Under the pieces are notes generated by a model. The model was not told where the DNA came from. It made no database searches and saw nothing but the letters and a program-made list of their open reading frames with translations. The position numbers and the translations under genes are program-made. DNA of 64,000 nucleotides from JBCCGE01 sp039029455 (GTDB lineage: Bacteria > Pseudomonadota > Gammaproteobacteria > Arenicellales > Poriferihabitantaceae): NCBI GenBank assembly GCA_039029455.1, contig JBCCGE010000002.1, forward strand, positions 1 to 64,000, read 5' to 3'. Of this stretch, positions 41,390 through 50,465 are shown piece after piece. The stretch's first letter is position 1. Each line of letters opens with the position of its first letter.

Positions 41390-41980
41390 ATGTTTCGCCG
41401 TTTTGTGCTCTCGTTTCTAATGGCCACAGTGTTCACAACGTCCTTTGCACTTGAATCAGACACCAGTCAACCTGCCACGCTGGATGCAGATGACTTTGAG
41501 TTGGATCTGAAAACAGGCGTCAGGATTTATCGAGGAAATGTTGTGTATCGTCAGGGCAGCATTCGTCTGGATTGTGATGAGCTAACAACTTATTTCAACG
41601 ATGACGGTGAACTCGATAAGGGTGTTTGTACGGGCCGGCCCGGCAAGTTTAAACAGAGACCGGAAGGCGCTGAAAATGATGTAATTGGCAAGGCCCGAAC
41701 TATTACCATTGATCAGATTGAGCAGGTTATGGTGCTAAAAAGTCGTGCGCAGGTTGAGCAGGCGGGAACCAAGATGGAAGGCAATCTGATTACCTACGAT
41801 CTGACAACTGAAAAGGTCCGGGTCAAAGGTGGAAGTCAGGGTGCAACTCAAACTGCGAGCCAGCAATCGACTGACTCCGGTGCCTCGGGTCAGACCGACA
41901 CCTCCAGTCAGGCGAATGATGGCGGTGGCAGCTCCCGGCCAAGTCTTATTATTCAGCCCCGTAAGAAAAAGAAAAACTAG
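41390..41980 (+). CDS. lptA: Periplasmic LPS transport protein LptA
   Basis: 196 residues. A signal peptide (about residues 1-20, ending SFALE) is followed by the LptA/OstA beta domain (about 28-140; FELDLKTGVRIYRGNVVYRQGSIRLDCDEL, then MEGNLITYDLTTEKVRV). The C-terminal 45 residues are a Gln/Ser/Thr/Gly-rich linker ending in a Lys cluster. It bridges LptC at the inner membrane to LptD. It sits between lptC and lptB. Confidence 0.92.
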   Translation: MFRRFVLSFLMATVFTTSFALESDTSQPATLDADDFELDLKTGVRIYRGNVVYRQGSIRLDCDELTTYFNDDGELDKGVCTGRPGKFKQRPEGAENDVIGKARTITIDQIEQVMVLKSRAQVEQAGTKMEGNLITYDLTTEKVRVKGGSQGATQTASQQSTDSGASGQTDTSSQANDGGGSSRPSLIIQPRKKKKN

Positions 41981-41991
41981 CGGTTTTCTGA

Positions 41992-42717
41992 ATGCAAGTT
42001 TTGTCGGCCCGCGGGCTTGTTAAAAAATACAAACATTCGGTCATTGTCAATGATGTTGACCTGACGGTCTCGGATCATGAGGTTGTGGGTTTGCTGGGCG
42101 CGAACGGCGCAGGCAAGACAACCAGCTTCAATATGATTATTGGTTTGGTGAAACAGGATGCCGGAGAGATCTTTCTCGGTGACGAGAATATTACTAATTT
42201 GCCGATGCACGAAAGGGCGCGCAAAGGTATCGGTTATTTGCCGCAGGAGCATTCGGTTTTTCGTAAGCTAACAACAGAGCAGAATTTGCTTGCTGTGCTC
42301 GAAGCTTCATCCAGCTCTAGTGTTGAGGAGCGACACGAAATCAGCCGAAACCTGCTGGAGGAGTTTGGCATTTATCACTTGCGTGATAAACCGACAATCC
42401 AACTTTCAGGAGGTGAGCAGCGGCGAGTCGAGATTGCGCGAGCGCTTGCATTGGCGCCGGCATTCATACTTCTGGATGAACCGTTTGCAGGTGTAGACCC
42501 CATCGCAGTTCGCGAAATCCAGCAGATTATAGGGCTATTGAAAGATCGCGGTATTGGAGTGCTTATCACTGACCACAACGTCCGGGAGACTTTGGGAATC
42601 TGTGATCGTGCCTATATTCTGCACCGGGGAGAGGTTCTGATCTCAGGTCCGCCGAAAAAAATTATGCGAGACAATAGAGCGAGGGAGGTTTATCTGGGGC
42701 GGGATTTCCAGATGTGA
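41992..42717 (+). CDS. lptB: LPS export ABC ATPase LptB
   Basis: 241 residues. Walker A GANGAGKTT (about residues 36-44), the Q loop in YLPQEHSVFRKLT, signature LSGGEQRRVEIARALA (about 138-153), Walker B FILLDEPFAGVDP and the switch His in LITDHNVRETL. It drives LPS extraction with LptFG, which are not in this window. It starts 11 bases after lptA. Confidence 0.97.
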   Translation: MQVLSARGLVKKYKHSVIVNDVDLTVSDHEVVGLLGANGAGKTTSFNMIIGLVKQDAGEIFLGDENITNLPMHERARKGIGYLPQEHSVFRKLTTEQNLLAVLEASSSSSVEERHEISRNLLEEFGIYHLRDKPTIQLSGGEQRRVEIARALALAPAFILLDEPFAGVDPIAVREIQQIIGLLKDRGIGVLITDHNVRETLGICDRAYILHRGEVLISGPPKKIMRDNRAREVYLGRDFQM

Positions 42718-42841
42718 ACAGCTAATCGATCAGTATAGCACTCAGTTCGCCTTTTTAATCGATTAGAAGAAGACAATCTAATTTTAATTTACCCCCCGGT
42801 CTGGGCTAGAATGATCATCTGATGTTGTTTCATTTTGTTAT

Positions 42842-44341
42842 ATGAAGCAGGCGCTGAATCTCAGGCAAACACAGCGCCTTGTTATGACGCCGCAACTGCA
42901 GCAGTCAATTCGATTGTTGCAGATGAGCACGACTGAACTCAGACAAGAAGCACTGAGTGCGCAGGAGACAAATCCTGTACTTGAAATTGACGACGGCAGC
43001 AGGGATTCTGAATTAGTCGCCGATATTTCCTCGCAAGAGTCCATCAACTCAACGGAGAATGAGAACTCGAGTTTATCTTCAAAGGAGTCGGTTCAACCGG
43101 ACTTGAGTTTTGAAGATCACTATAACTCGGAGCAGAACAACAGCGGGGTTGACGAACGATCCCCCGAACAGTGGAACGAAGTAAGACCGTCGTCCACGAA
43201 TTCCACACTCTCAAATCTGCCAGAGTATCAGGAGTGGCATACTGCGGACTTGCCGCTTACGCTAAAGCAGTCATTGAGACAGCAACTCGACGAGTTTACG
43301 TTGTCATTTGAACAGTCGTTGATTGCCAGTCACATCGTTGACTATCTGGACGATCGTGGTTATCTGGAAATACCGCTCGCGGAAATTGGCTCACTTGTGT
43401 CTGAGGAAATACAAACATCCGACGACGAGATCGAGGCCACACTGAAAGTCGTTCAGAGTCTGGACCCACCCGGAATCGCTGCGCGCTCACCGCAGGAATG
43501 CCTTCTGCTTCAGCTCGATTACAGAGAAACCTCCACAGCGCGGGATCGCGATGCAAGATTGATTGTCGAGAGATGTCTGGATGATCTGGCGAGAAACGAT
43601 CATTCGAAAATAAGGCGTCGTACTGGTCTGTCGAACGATTCTATTCTGAAGGCAGTGCATGAAATACAGCAGCTGAACCCTCACCCCGGATTTGCATTCG
43701 ATTCGCAACGTGTTGAATATGTGGTTCCGGATGTGCTGGTAAAAAAGCGTGAGAAGTTCTGGTATGCGGACCTTAACGTTACGGCTTTGCCCAAGCTGAT
43801 GGTGAATCCTGACTATCAGCGACTTATCGAGAGCCAGCCGCAAAATGATGAATACAAAAACATGCGACAACAGCTTGCTGATGCTCGTAACCTTGTTTCA
43901 AATTTCGATAAACGCTACAAAACTATACTGGCTGTAGCAAAGGAAATCGTTGAGCGACAACAGGACTATTTTCATTACGGCGCAGAACGCCTGAAGCCAA
44001 TGGTGCTCCGGGATATCGCCGATGCTTTGTCAGTTCATGAATCAACGGTTTCCAGGGCAACTGCCGGAAAATTTATGCTAACACCAAATGGTACGGTCGA
44101 ACTAAAGTACTTTTTCTCAAGACAGCTCAATACAAAAGAGGGTGATTCAGCATCGTCAGTGGCGGTCCAGTCAATTATCAGACAGCTGATCAATCAGGAG
44201 TCTCCCGAAAAGCCAATTAGTGACAATGCATTGTGTCAGCTCTTGGAGGCAAGGGGTATCGAAATCGCAAGACGGACCGTCGCAAAATATCGCGAACAAA
44301 TGAAAATTCCTTCATCAGGAAAACGGAGGGTGCGTGCTTAG
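42842..44341 (+). CDS. rpoN: RNA polymerase sigma-54
   Basis: 499 residues. Region I is LNLRQTQRLVMTPQLQQSIRLLQM (residues 5-28), which contacts activators. An acidic region II (about 50-130), the core-binding region, the helix-turn-helix IADALSVHESTVSRATAGKF and the RpoN box ARRTVAKYREQM (near the C terminus) follow. It needs AAA+ activators. It may serve pilin and nitrogen genes. It is preceded by 124 bases after lptB, enough for its own promoter. Confidence 0.97.
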   Translation: MKQALNLRQTQRLVMTPQLQQSIRLLQMSTTELRQEALSAQETNPVLEIDDGSRDSELVADISSQESINSTENENSSLSSKESVQPDLSFEDHYNSEQNNSGVDERSPEQWNEVRPSSTNSTLSNLPEYQEWHTADLPLTLKQSLRQQLDEFTLSFEQSLIASHIVDYLDDRGYLEIPLAEIGSLVSEEIQTSDDEIEATLKVVQSLDPPGIAARSPQECLLLQLDYRETSTARDRDARLIVERCLDDLARNDHSKIRRRTGLSNDSILKAVHEIQQLNPHPGFAFDSQRVEYVVPDVLVKKREKFWYADLNVTALPKLMVNPDYQRLIESQPQNDEYKNMRQQLADARNLVSNFDKRYKTILAVAKEIVERQQDYFHYGAERLKPMVLRDIADALSVHESTVSRATAGKFMLTPNGTVELKYFFSRQLNTKEGDSASSVAVQSIIRQLINQESPEKPISDNALCQLLEARGIEIARRTVAKYREQMKIPSSGKRRVRA

Positions 44342-44371
44342 CAGACGTAGCCCCGAAGCGAGTGAGTCCAG

Positions 44372-44406
44372 CGTGACTATAGAGTTTGTGGTCACGTAAA
44401 TTTTTT
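44372..44406 (+). terminator. Weak terminator or attenuator between rpoN and hpf
   Basis: CGTGAC (44372-44377) and GTCACG (44391-44396) enclose a 13-base loop and are followed by TAAATTTTTT. The stem is short, so it may only reduce read-through into hpf. Confidence 0.4.
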
Positions 44407-44427
44407 ATAACAACACAGGAGAATGAT

Positions 44428-44754
44428 ATGCAGATAGCAATCAGCGGCCAAAACATCGATGTGACCGAGGCACTTTATGCCCATGTGTCTGAAAAAGTAG
44501 GAAAAATTGTTCGCCATTTCGATCATGTGACGAATACAAATGTCGTCTTGCAGGTCGAAAAAACCCGACATATGGCGGAGGCAACAATCAATACGAAGGG
44601 TGCTACACTCCACGCCTCAAGCACCACGGACAACATGTACACATCGATTGATTCGCTGATGAGCAAACTGGATAGACAGGTGCTTAAGCATAAGGAGAAA
44701 ATTACAGATCACCATAAAAAAGAAGGCAGTTTGAACAGCTTGCCAGAAATCTAG
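44428..44754 (+). CDS. hpf: Ribosome hibernation-promoting factor
   Basis: 108 residues, short form of the HPF/YfiA family. MQIAISGQNIDVTEAL opens the beta-alpha-beta-beta-beta-alpha fold; VLQVEKTRHMAEATINTKG follows. It binds the 30S subunit in stationary phase. ATG 44428 has AGGAG nine bases upstream; the upstream in-frame codons are non-coding. Standard position between rpoN and ptsN. Confidence 0.95.
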   Translation: MQIAISGQNIDVTEALYAHVSEKVGKIVRHFDHVTNTNVVLQVEKTRHMAEATINTKGATLHASSTTDNMYTSIDSLMSKLDRQVLKHKEKITDHHKKEGSLNSLPEI

Positions 44755-44764
44755 ACCAGTATTT

Positions 44765-45265
44765 ATGTCCAGTTCCGAATCCGTGGCAGTGGAAAAATCA
44801 CTGCCTTCCGAACAGCTATGTCTTACTGATTTTCTTTCGGAAGATCGAATCGAGGCGATGATTGATGTTTCGAGTGCCAAGAAGCTGTTGCAAAAACTCT
44901 CTCAAATCGTTTCCGATGGATTTGAATCTCCAACACCGGAGAGTATTTTCAAAGTACTGACTGAACGCGAGAGGCTTGGGAGTACGGGTATCGGTAATGG
45001 TGTCGCTGTTCCCCACGGTCGCATAGATGGACTCGAAAATCCAAGGTTGGCGGTCGTCACTCTGCAAAACGGTGTAGAGTTCGATGCCCCAGACGGTTAC
45101 CCGGTTTGGCTCGGAGTCTGCCTGCTGGTGCCCGCAGACGCACCGGATACACACCTGAAGCTGCTGGGTCGTTTGGCTAACGGCTTTCGGCAATCAGGAT
45201 TTCTTGAGACCGCCAGAACGATCTCAACATCAGAGAAATTACACAGTCATTTCATGACGATTTAG
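44765..45265 (+). CDS. ptsN: Nitrogen-PTS EIIA component PtsN
   Basis: 166 residues. EIIA-fructose/mannitol fold with the phosphorylated His in GNGVAVPHGRIDGL (about residue 81). The N-terminal 15 residues are an extra tail. PtsN receives phosphate from the HPr-type protein encoded downstream and acts on potassium transport, nitrogen and envelope regulation. It lies 11 bases after hpf. Confidence 0.95.
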   Translation: MSSSESVAVEKSLPSEQLCLTDFLSEDRIEAMIDVSSAKKLLQKLSQIVSDGFESPTPESIFKVLTERERLGSTGIGNGVAVPHGRIDGLENPRLAVVTLQNGVEFDAPDGYPVWLGVCLLVPADAPDTHLKLLGRLANGFRQSGFLETARTISTSEKLHSHFMTI

Positions 45266-45376
45266 CCAGAGGGGTTTTTGACGAGCGGTTGCGGCATTGA
45301 TGGATTTTGATGCTGTATTTGTTTGACAGGGCAGGTGCAGGAGCGTACAAGATTCCCGGACCGGGGCCGCATTGTT

Positions 45377-46354
45377 ATGTCACTAGCTGAAAAATCAGAA
45401 AATAAACATCATCACCGATCAGGGACTTTGGATCCTGATGGAGTTCTTGGTTTGTTTCCAGAATCCCGAGTGGTGTGCGAACCTGTTCGTTCGGTGACTT
45501 CACACATTTCTCTGGCGTCAATTTTCGCTTTTATTAATCCACTGAGACCCAGTCAGATATGCATTGTTACCGAGCACGAGCTGGAATGGCTCTATGGTCT
45601 CGACGAATCTCAGCTCAATCATTCACCAACCTTTAGCAGTCCGGATACGGTCCTATTGGTGCTCTGTCAGGGTTGCCGCGCAAACCCGGCACTGCGAGAG
45701 GTCTGTCAGCAGCGATCAATAGGGCTTCTCGAGCTGACACAAGATGGAGAAAGTGTTTACACAGAATTGCAGTCAAGACTACCTGAACTGCTGAGAGAAA
45801 GAAAAAGCGTCCACGGCGTTTTTCTGGCTGTAAAGAATACAGGCGTCCTGCTGACCGGCGGTAGTGGCATCGGAAAAAGTGAAGTGGCATTGGACCTCGT
45901 GCAGCGAGGGCATCAACTTATTGCGGACGATTCCGTGCAGATATACCGATCACCTGCAGGTGGGCTGGTGGGTGAATGTCCCTCACTTTTGTCTGGATAC
46001 ATCGAAATCAGGGGTTTGGGATTCATAAACATGGAGCGCATGTTTGGCCCATCGTCCGTATTAGATCAGTATCCGTTGCAAATGGTAATTCGGTTCCGGG
46101 ATGTGAGTGAACTTCCACCGGAATCTATTGATCGTATGAAAGCAGATCTGACTATAGAGGAAATGCTGGGTGTAGAAATTCCGTGCTTGACGATGATGGT
46201 GGCACCCGGGAGAAATCTGTCTGTCCTGGTTGAGGCTGCCGTAAGAGACCATTTGTTGAGAGCGTCCGGATTCGATGGCAGTATGGAGTTTGTAAACCTG
46301 CATAGCGAAATGATTGCTGACGATAGTAGACAGCGTGATAACCAGAAAAGCTGA
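45377..46354 (+). CDS. hprK: HPr kinase/phosphorylase
   Basis: 325 residues. An N-terminal domain (about 20-145) precedes the kinase with Walker A TGGSGIGKSEVALDL (about residues 168-182), the catalytic loop HQLIADDSVQIYR and the signature EIRGLGFINMERMFG. It phosphorylates the regulatory Ser of HPr and can reverse this. It is absent from enteric bacteria but occurs in many other Proteobacteria. I chose ATG 45377; the frame opens at TTG 45323. One-base overlap with rapZ (TGATG). Confidence 0.95.
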   Translation: MSLAEKSENKHHHRSGTLDPDGVLGLFPESRVVCEPVRSVTSHISLASIFAFINPLRPSQICIVTEHELEWLYGLDESQLNHSPTFSSPDTVLLVLCQGCRANPALREVCQQRSIGLLELTQDGESVYTELQSRLPELLRERKSVHGVFLAVKNTGVLLTGGSGIGKSEVALDLVQRGHQLIADDSVQIYRSPAGGLVGECPSLLSGYIEIRGLGFINMERMFGPSSVLDQYPLQMVIRFRDVSELPPESIDRMKADLTIEEMLGVEIPCLTMMVAPGRNLSVLVEAAVRDHLLRASGFDGSMEFVNLHSEMIADDSRQRDNQKS

Positions 46355-47274
46355 TGTCGGTGACAGAATACAACTACGACCTGATCATAATAAGCGGACT
46401 TTCAGGGTCCGGAAAAAGTGTTGCTTTGCAGTCGCTTGAAGACATCGGTTACTACTGCGTCGATAACCTTCCGGCTGTGCTGTTGCTGGAATTTTGTAAA
46501 ACGTTTCAGAATCGAAACAACGATTTATCGGATCATAACAAACAGACCATAACTGACAGTCATCAGTCCGGCGGTGCAGCAGTGAGTATTGATTCTCGGA
46601 ATAAGGATTTTTTGACAAGTTTGCACGATACGCTGGAAACTCTTGAAAACGAGGGTGTTAATTACCGGGTTTTCTATTTGGATGCAGACAACAACACGTT
46701 GCTGCAGCGTTACAGTGAGACAAGACGGAAGCATCCTTTGACCGGCATTGGTGTTTCGCTTTTGGAAGGCATTGAAGAGGAACGCAGACTTGTGAGACCT
46801 CTTTTGGATCGGGCAGAAAAAGTTGTTGACACTTCGACAACCACTCCTCATGAATTAAGAGGAATGGTCCGGGATTTTGCTGGCGCCCGATCAACAAAAC
46901 CGCTCTATTTGATTGAGTCGTTTGGTTTTAAGCACGGGTCTCCCAGAGAAGCTGATTTTGTTTTTGATGTGCGGTGTTTGCCGAATCCACACTGGGAGGC
47001 TGATTTGAAACCTCTTACGGGTCTTGATGAACCGGTGAAGGAGTTTTTTCGGGCAAAAGATTCGGTCGACAGCATGATCGACGAAGTCTTTCAGTTTCTG
47101 TATCGATGGTTACCTGATTTTGCCAGTGAAAATCGAAGCTACATCACTGTCGCAGTAGGATGCACGGGTGGTCGGCACCGTTCAGTGTACATTTGTGAAA
47201 GTCTTCACGAGAAATTTCGCAGGGTGAACGTTGATGTTCAAATTCGGCATCGGGAATTGGTGCGTGAGCAATAA
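46354..47274 (+). CDS. rapZ: RNase adapter RapZ
   Basis: 306 residues, slightly longer than the usual 285 because of an insert around residues 55-80. Walker A SGLSGSGKSVALQSLED (about residues 14-30) and the C-terminal VAVGCTGGRHRSVYICESL block are conserved. In E. coli RapZ targets small RNAs that control GlmS; in PTS-Ntr clusters it is regularly found beside hprK/ptsN. Eight bases separate it from the HPr gene. Confidence 0.94.
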   Translation: MSVTEYNYDLIIISGLSGSGKSVALQSLEDIGYYCVDNLPAVLLLEFCKTFQNRNNDLSDHNKQTITDSHQSGGAAVSIDSRNKDFLTSLHDTLETLENEGVNYRVFYLDADNNTLLQRYSETRRKHPLTGIGVSLLEGIEEERRLVRPLLDRAEKVVDTSTTTPHELRGMVRDFAGARSTKPLYLIESFGFKHGSPREADFVFDVRCLPNPHWEADLKPLTGLDEPVKEFFRAKDSVDSMIDEVFQFLYRWLPDFASENRSYITVAVGCTGGRHRSVYICESLHEKFRRVNVDVQIRHRELVREQ

Positions 47275-47282
47275 GGTATAAC

Positions 47283-47552
47283 GTGATAGAACAAACTGTT
47301 CTCGTCGTAAACAAGCTTGGACTGCACGCTCGCGCTGCGGCAAAGCTCGTTAAACTGACGGGTGGATACAAAAGCAAAATTACGATCGATAAGAACGGTA
47401 CGTCTGTTGATGCCAAAAGCATCATGGGAATAATGATGCTTGCGGCAGCACAGGGCTCTGAGTTGAAGCTAACAGCCGACGGTGAAGACGAGCTGGAAGC
47501 AATGGAAGCCGTGCAGCAACTGTTCAGTGACTACTTTGGAGAGGGAGAGTAG
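47283..47552 (+). CDS. npr: HPr-type phosphocarrier (NPr)
   Basis: 89 residues, GTG start. The active His is in NKLGLHARAAAKLV (about residue 15) and the regulatory Ser in DAKSIMGIMML (about residue 46), matching the HprK encoded two genes upstream. It passes phosphate from EI to PtsN. Four bases before ptsI. Confidence 0.96.
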   Translation: MIEQTVLVVNKLGLHARAAAKLVKLTGGYKSKITIDKNGTSVDAKSIMGIMMLAAAQGSELKLTADGEDELEAMEAVQQLFSDYFGEGE

Positions 47553-47556
47553 TTAA

Positions 47557-49287
47557 GTGTTCTCGCTTCACGCTACCGGTGTTGGTGATGGAATTGCAAT
47601 AGGCAAGGCCCGGCTTATTCGAAGACAAGGCGCTGAAATACCAGAGTATGTAATCGAACCTGGAGAGACGCTGGATGAAATAGAGAGATTAAGGACAGCA
47701 TGGATGAAAGCCAAGCTCGGTTTAAAGCGAACGCTTGACGGACTGCCTGAAGATGCACCTGACGATATTGGCGCGTTCCTGGGTGTGCAGCTCATGATTC
47801 TGGATGATCCGTTACTGATGGAAGAACCGGTGGAGTTGATTCGCTCGCAACGCGTTAACGCGGAGTCTGCTTTGGCTGCCCACGCCAAGAAGCTGGAGTC
47901 GGTGTTCGAACAGGTGGACGACCCTTATCTGTCGGCAAAATCGGCCGATATAAACCAGGTAATTGAGCGAGTATTGGGCGAACTTACCGATGATCACGGC
48001 GATCTTCGCAATCAAGCTCCTGGCAAGTTTGATGGTGAGATCATCGTCGCTCATGACTTGACTCCATCGGATGCGGTCGAGCTCAAAAACCACCAGATCG
48101 GGGCATTCATCACAAATCTGGGCGGTCCTATTTCTCATACCGCGATTCTGGCCCGGAGTATGGGTATTCCAGCCATAGTGGGTCTACATGGAGGTGCGCG
48201 TTTCCTGCGGACCGGAGACACTCTGATTATCGATGGCAAAAGAGGTGTGGTGCTAGTCAATCCTGACGAGCCCGCATTGGAGGCCTACCGTCGAAGACGA
48301 AGAAAAATACTGCGTCGTTCTGAAGCGCTGGAGTTTCTTCGCACCGCGGATTCAATCACGCTGGATGGAGAAAAAGTAGAGCTTTTCACAAACATCGAAA
48401 TTCCAGAAGAGTTGGAGTTGAGCCGCACTAACTACTATGCCGGGGTAGGTCTGTACCGAACCGAGTTTCTGTTTATGAATCGATCGGACTTCCCTGGAGA
48501 AGAAGAGCAGTTTGAAACCTATCGTCAGATTGTGGAAGATGCCGCACTACCGGTAACGATACGCACACTCGATCTCGGTGCGGATAAACAGGTCGATGGC
48601 GGACGTAAGCACAGTGCGCTGACGACAAATCCCGCGCTGGGTAGACGAGCCATTAGACTTTGTCTACACGATCTTTCACTGTTTAAGCCCCAGCTTCGGG
48701 CAATATATCGAGCTTCAGCGTACGGCAATGTGCGGATGATGGTGCCAATGTTTTCCAGCATGGAGGAGCTCAATCAACTGTTCTCCGTACTTGAAAACAC
48801 CCGCAATGAACTGCAGGAACAGGGCGTCGAGTTCGATGCTGATTTGCCGATTGGCGGTATGATTGAAGTTCCGGCCGCGGCTGTGAGCGCTGATCTTTTT
48901 GCTCAGTATCTGGACTTTCTGTCTATTGGAACAAATGACTTGATCCAGTACACGCTCGCAATTGATCGGGTCGATGATGAGGTTAATTATTTGTACGATC
49001 CTACTCACCCATCGGTTCTGCGACTTATTAAGATGACAATCGACGCAGGCAAATCCGCGGGGATTCCTGTATCGATGTGCGGTGAGATGGCGGGCGATCC
49101 GGCGTTCACTCGGGTGCTGCTTGGGATAGGTTTACGCCAGTTCAGCATGGATCCGACAACGTTGACTCGAATAAAGCAGCAAATCAGATTGACCGATATC
49201 GCAAAAGTCAAAGAAAAAGCCGAATCTCTCCTTCATGTATCCGACCCTCAGACTAATCGAAAAATTCTCAGTGAGATAAACGCCTGA
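47557..49287 (+). CDS. ptsI: PTS enzyme I
   Basis: 576 residues, GTG start. The phosphorylated His is in GGPISHTAILARSMGIPAIVG (about residue 190); the PEP-binding TIM barrel has YRTEFLFMNR and the C-terminal signature SIGTNDLIQYTLAIDR with CGEMAGD. There is no N-terminal GAF domain, unlike the E. coli nitrogen enzyme PtsP. No EIIB/EIIC sugar transporter genes are present, so the system looks regulatory. Confidence 0.96.
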   Translation: MFSLHATGVGDGIAIGKARLIRRQGAEIPEYVIEPGETLDEIERLRTAWMKAKLGLKRTLDGLPEDAPDDIGAFLGVQLMILDDPLLMEEPVELIRSQRVNAESALAAHAKKLESVFEQVDDPYLSAKSADINQVIERVLGELTDDHGDLRNQAPGKFDGEIIVAHDLTPSDAVELKNHQIGAFITNLGGPISHTAILARSMGIPAIVGLHGGARFLRTGDTLIIDGKRGVVLVNPDEPALEAYRRRRRKILRRSEALEFLRTADSITLDGEKVELFTNIEIPEELELSRTNYYAGVGLYRTEFLFMNRSDFPGEEEQFETYRQIVEDAALPVTIRTLDLGADKQVDGGRKHSALTTNPALGRRAIRLCLHDLSLFKPQLRAIYRASAYGNVRMMVPMFSSMEELNQLFSVLENTRNELQEQGVEFDADLPIGGMIEVPAAAVSADLFAQYLDFLSIGTNDLIQYTLAIDRVDDEVNYLYDPTHPSVLRLIKMTIDAGKSAGIPVSMCGEMAGDPAFTRVLLGIGLRQFSMDPTTLTRIKQQIRLTDIAKVKEKAESLLHVSDPQTNRKILSEINA

Positions 49288-49289
49288 CA

Positions 49290-49664
49290 ATGAACAGTAA
49301 AGAACACAGTTGGAAAAACACCGGATTTCGGAGACTGTGGTTTGCCCTGCTGTATTCGTGCAAGGGGCTGTCTGCCGCATGGAAGAATGAGGCTGCTTTT
49401 CGTCAGGAACTACTAGCCCTGATCATTGTTGTCCCGATTGGATGGTCTGTTGGTGAAAACGGCGTTGAAAAAGCTCTTTTGATTGGTGTCGCGATTGTCG
49501 TGCCAATTGTGGAGCTGCTCAATTCAGCAATCGAAGCCGTGGTTGATCGATTTGGGCCGGAACATCATGAACTGAGCGGCAGAGCCAAGGATATCGGGTC
49601 AGCGGCGGTGCTGGTCTCCATCGGCCTGGCGGTAGTGGTTTGGGTACTGGTACTTTTTGCCTGA
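49290..49664 (+). CDS. dgkA: Diacylglycerol kinase
   Basis: 124 residues with three spans. ELLNSAIEAVVDRFGPEHHELSGRAKDIGSAAV (about residues 71-103) is the DgkA signature with catalytic Glu and Asn. It returns diacylglycerol, released by membrane-derived glucan or LPS modification, to phosphatidic acid. Two bases after ptsI, so it closes the operon. It is convergent with the ABC permease gene. Confidence 0.94.
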   Translation: MNSKEHSWKNTGFRRLWFALLYSCKGLSAAWKNEAAFRQELLALIIVVPIGWSVGENGVEKALLIGVAIVVPIVELLNSAIEAVVDRFGPEHHELSGRAKDIGSAAVLVSIGLAVVVWVLVLFA

Positions 49665-49687
49665 CTGTCGCAATACGGTTTTTTGTA

Positions 49688-50461
49688 TCAGGTGCGTATC
49701 CCGTAGCCTCGATACAGCAGGACCAGATTGATCCGAAACAGCGCGACGGTGAATGCAAGTATGATGACATACGACCATCCCAGCTGAATATCCGAAACGC
49801 CGAGAAAACCATATCGGAACGCGTTAATCATGTACAGAATGGGATTGAAATGGGATACCAGCTGCCAGAAATCAGGCAGTAATTTGATCGAGTAAAAAAT
49901 CCCGCCAAGATAAGTCAGGGGAGTCAGAATAAAAGTCGGAACGATTGCAATGTCGTCGAACTTTCTGGCAAACATTCCATTTAGAAAACCCGCAAGCGCA
50001 AACAAAACCGCGGTCAGAACGATCACAGTCATCATCACGGTCATGTTGTGGATCGTCAACTTGCTGAAAACCAGTGATACGCCGGTAACGATAAGTCCTA
50101 CAAGAATGCCCCGGCAAACCCCGCCACTGACATATCCTGCCAAAATTACCCAATTTGGCGTTGGTGAAACCAGAAGTTCTTCGATGGACTTTTGAAATTT
50201 TGCGCTGAAAAACGAAGACGAGGTGTTAGCGTAAGAATTAGTGATAACGGACATCAATATCAGTCCCGGCACAATGAAATCCATGTACCGGTGTCCCTCC
50301 ATCTGACCTATTCTCGGTCCGATGAGGTTCCCGAAAATTACAAAATAAAGAGAAGTTGTCACCACGGGCGGTATAAGCGTCTGCTGCCAGATTCGCATGA
50401 ATCGGGTAACTTCTTTGCGCAGGATTGTGTAGTAAGCAACCCACCATACAGAGAACGTCAT
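49688..50461 (-). CDS. ABC-2 type transporter permease
   Basis: 257 residues, six spans. ILRKEVTRFMRIWQQTLIPPV near the N terminus and the ABC-2 signature region SIEELLVSPTPNWVILAGYV followed by PLTYLGGIFYSIKLLP are typical of the YadH-type exporters. I chose ATG 50461, four bases after the stop of the ATPase gene; the upstream in-frame part overlaps that gene. The substrate is unknown. Confidence 0.92.
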   Translation of the reverse strand: MTFSVWWVAYYTILRKEVTRFMRIWQQTLIPPVVTTSLYFVIFGNLIGPRIGQMEGHRYMDFIVPGLILMSVITNSYANTSSSFFSAKFQKSIEELLVSPTPNWVILAGYVSGGVCRGILVGLIVTGVSLVFSKLTIHNMTVMMTVIVLTAVLFALAGFLNGMFARKFDDIAIVPTFILTPLTYLGGIFYSIKLLPDFWQLVSHFNPILYMINAFRYGFLGVSDIQLGWSYVIILAFTVALFRINLVLLYRGYGIRT

Positions 50462-50465
50462 GGTT

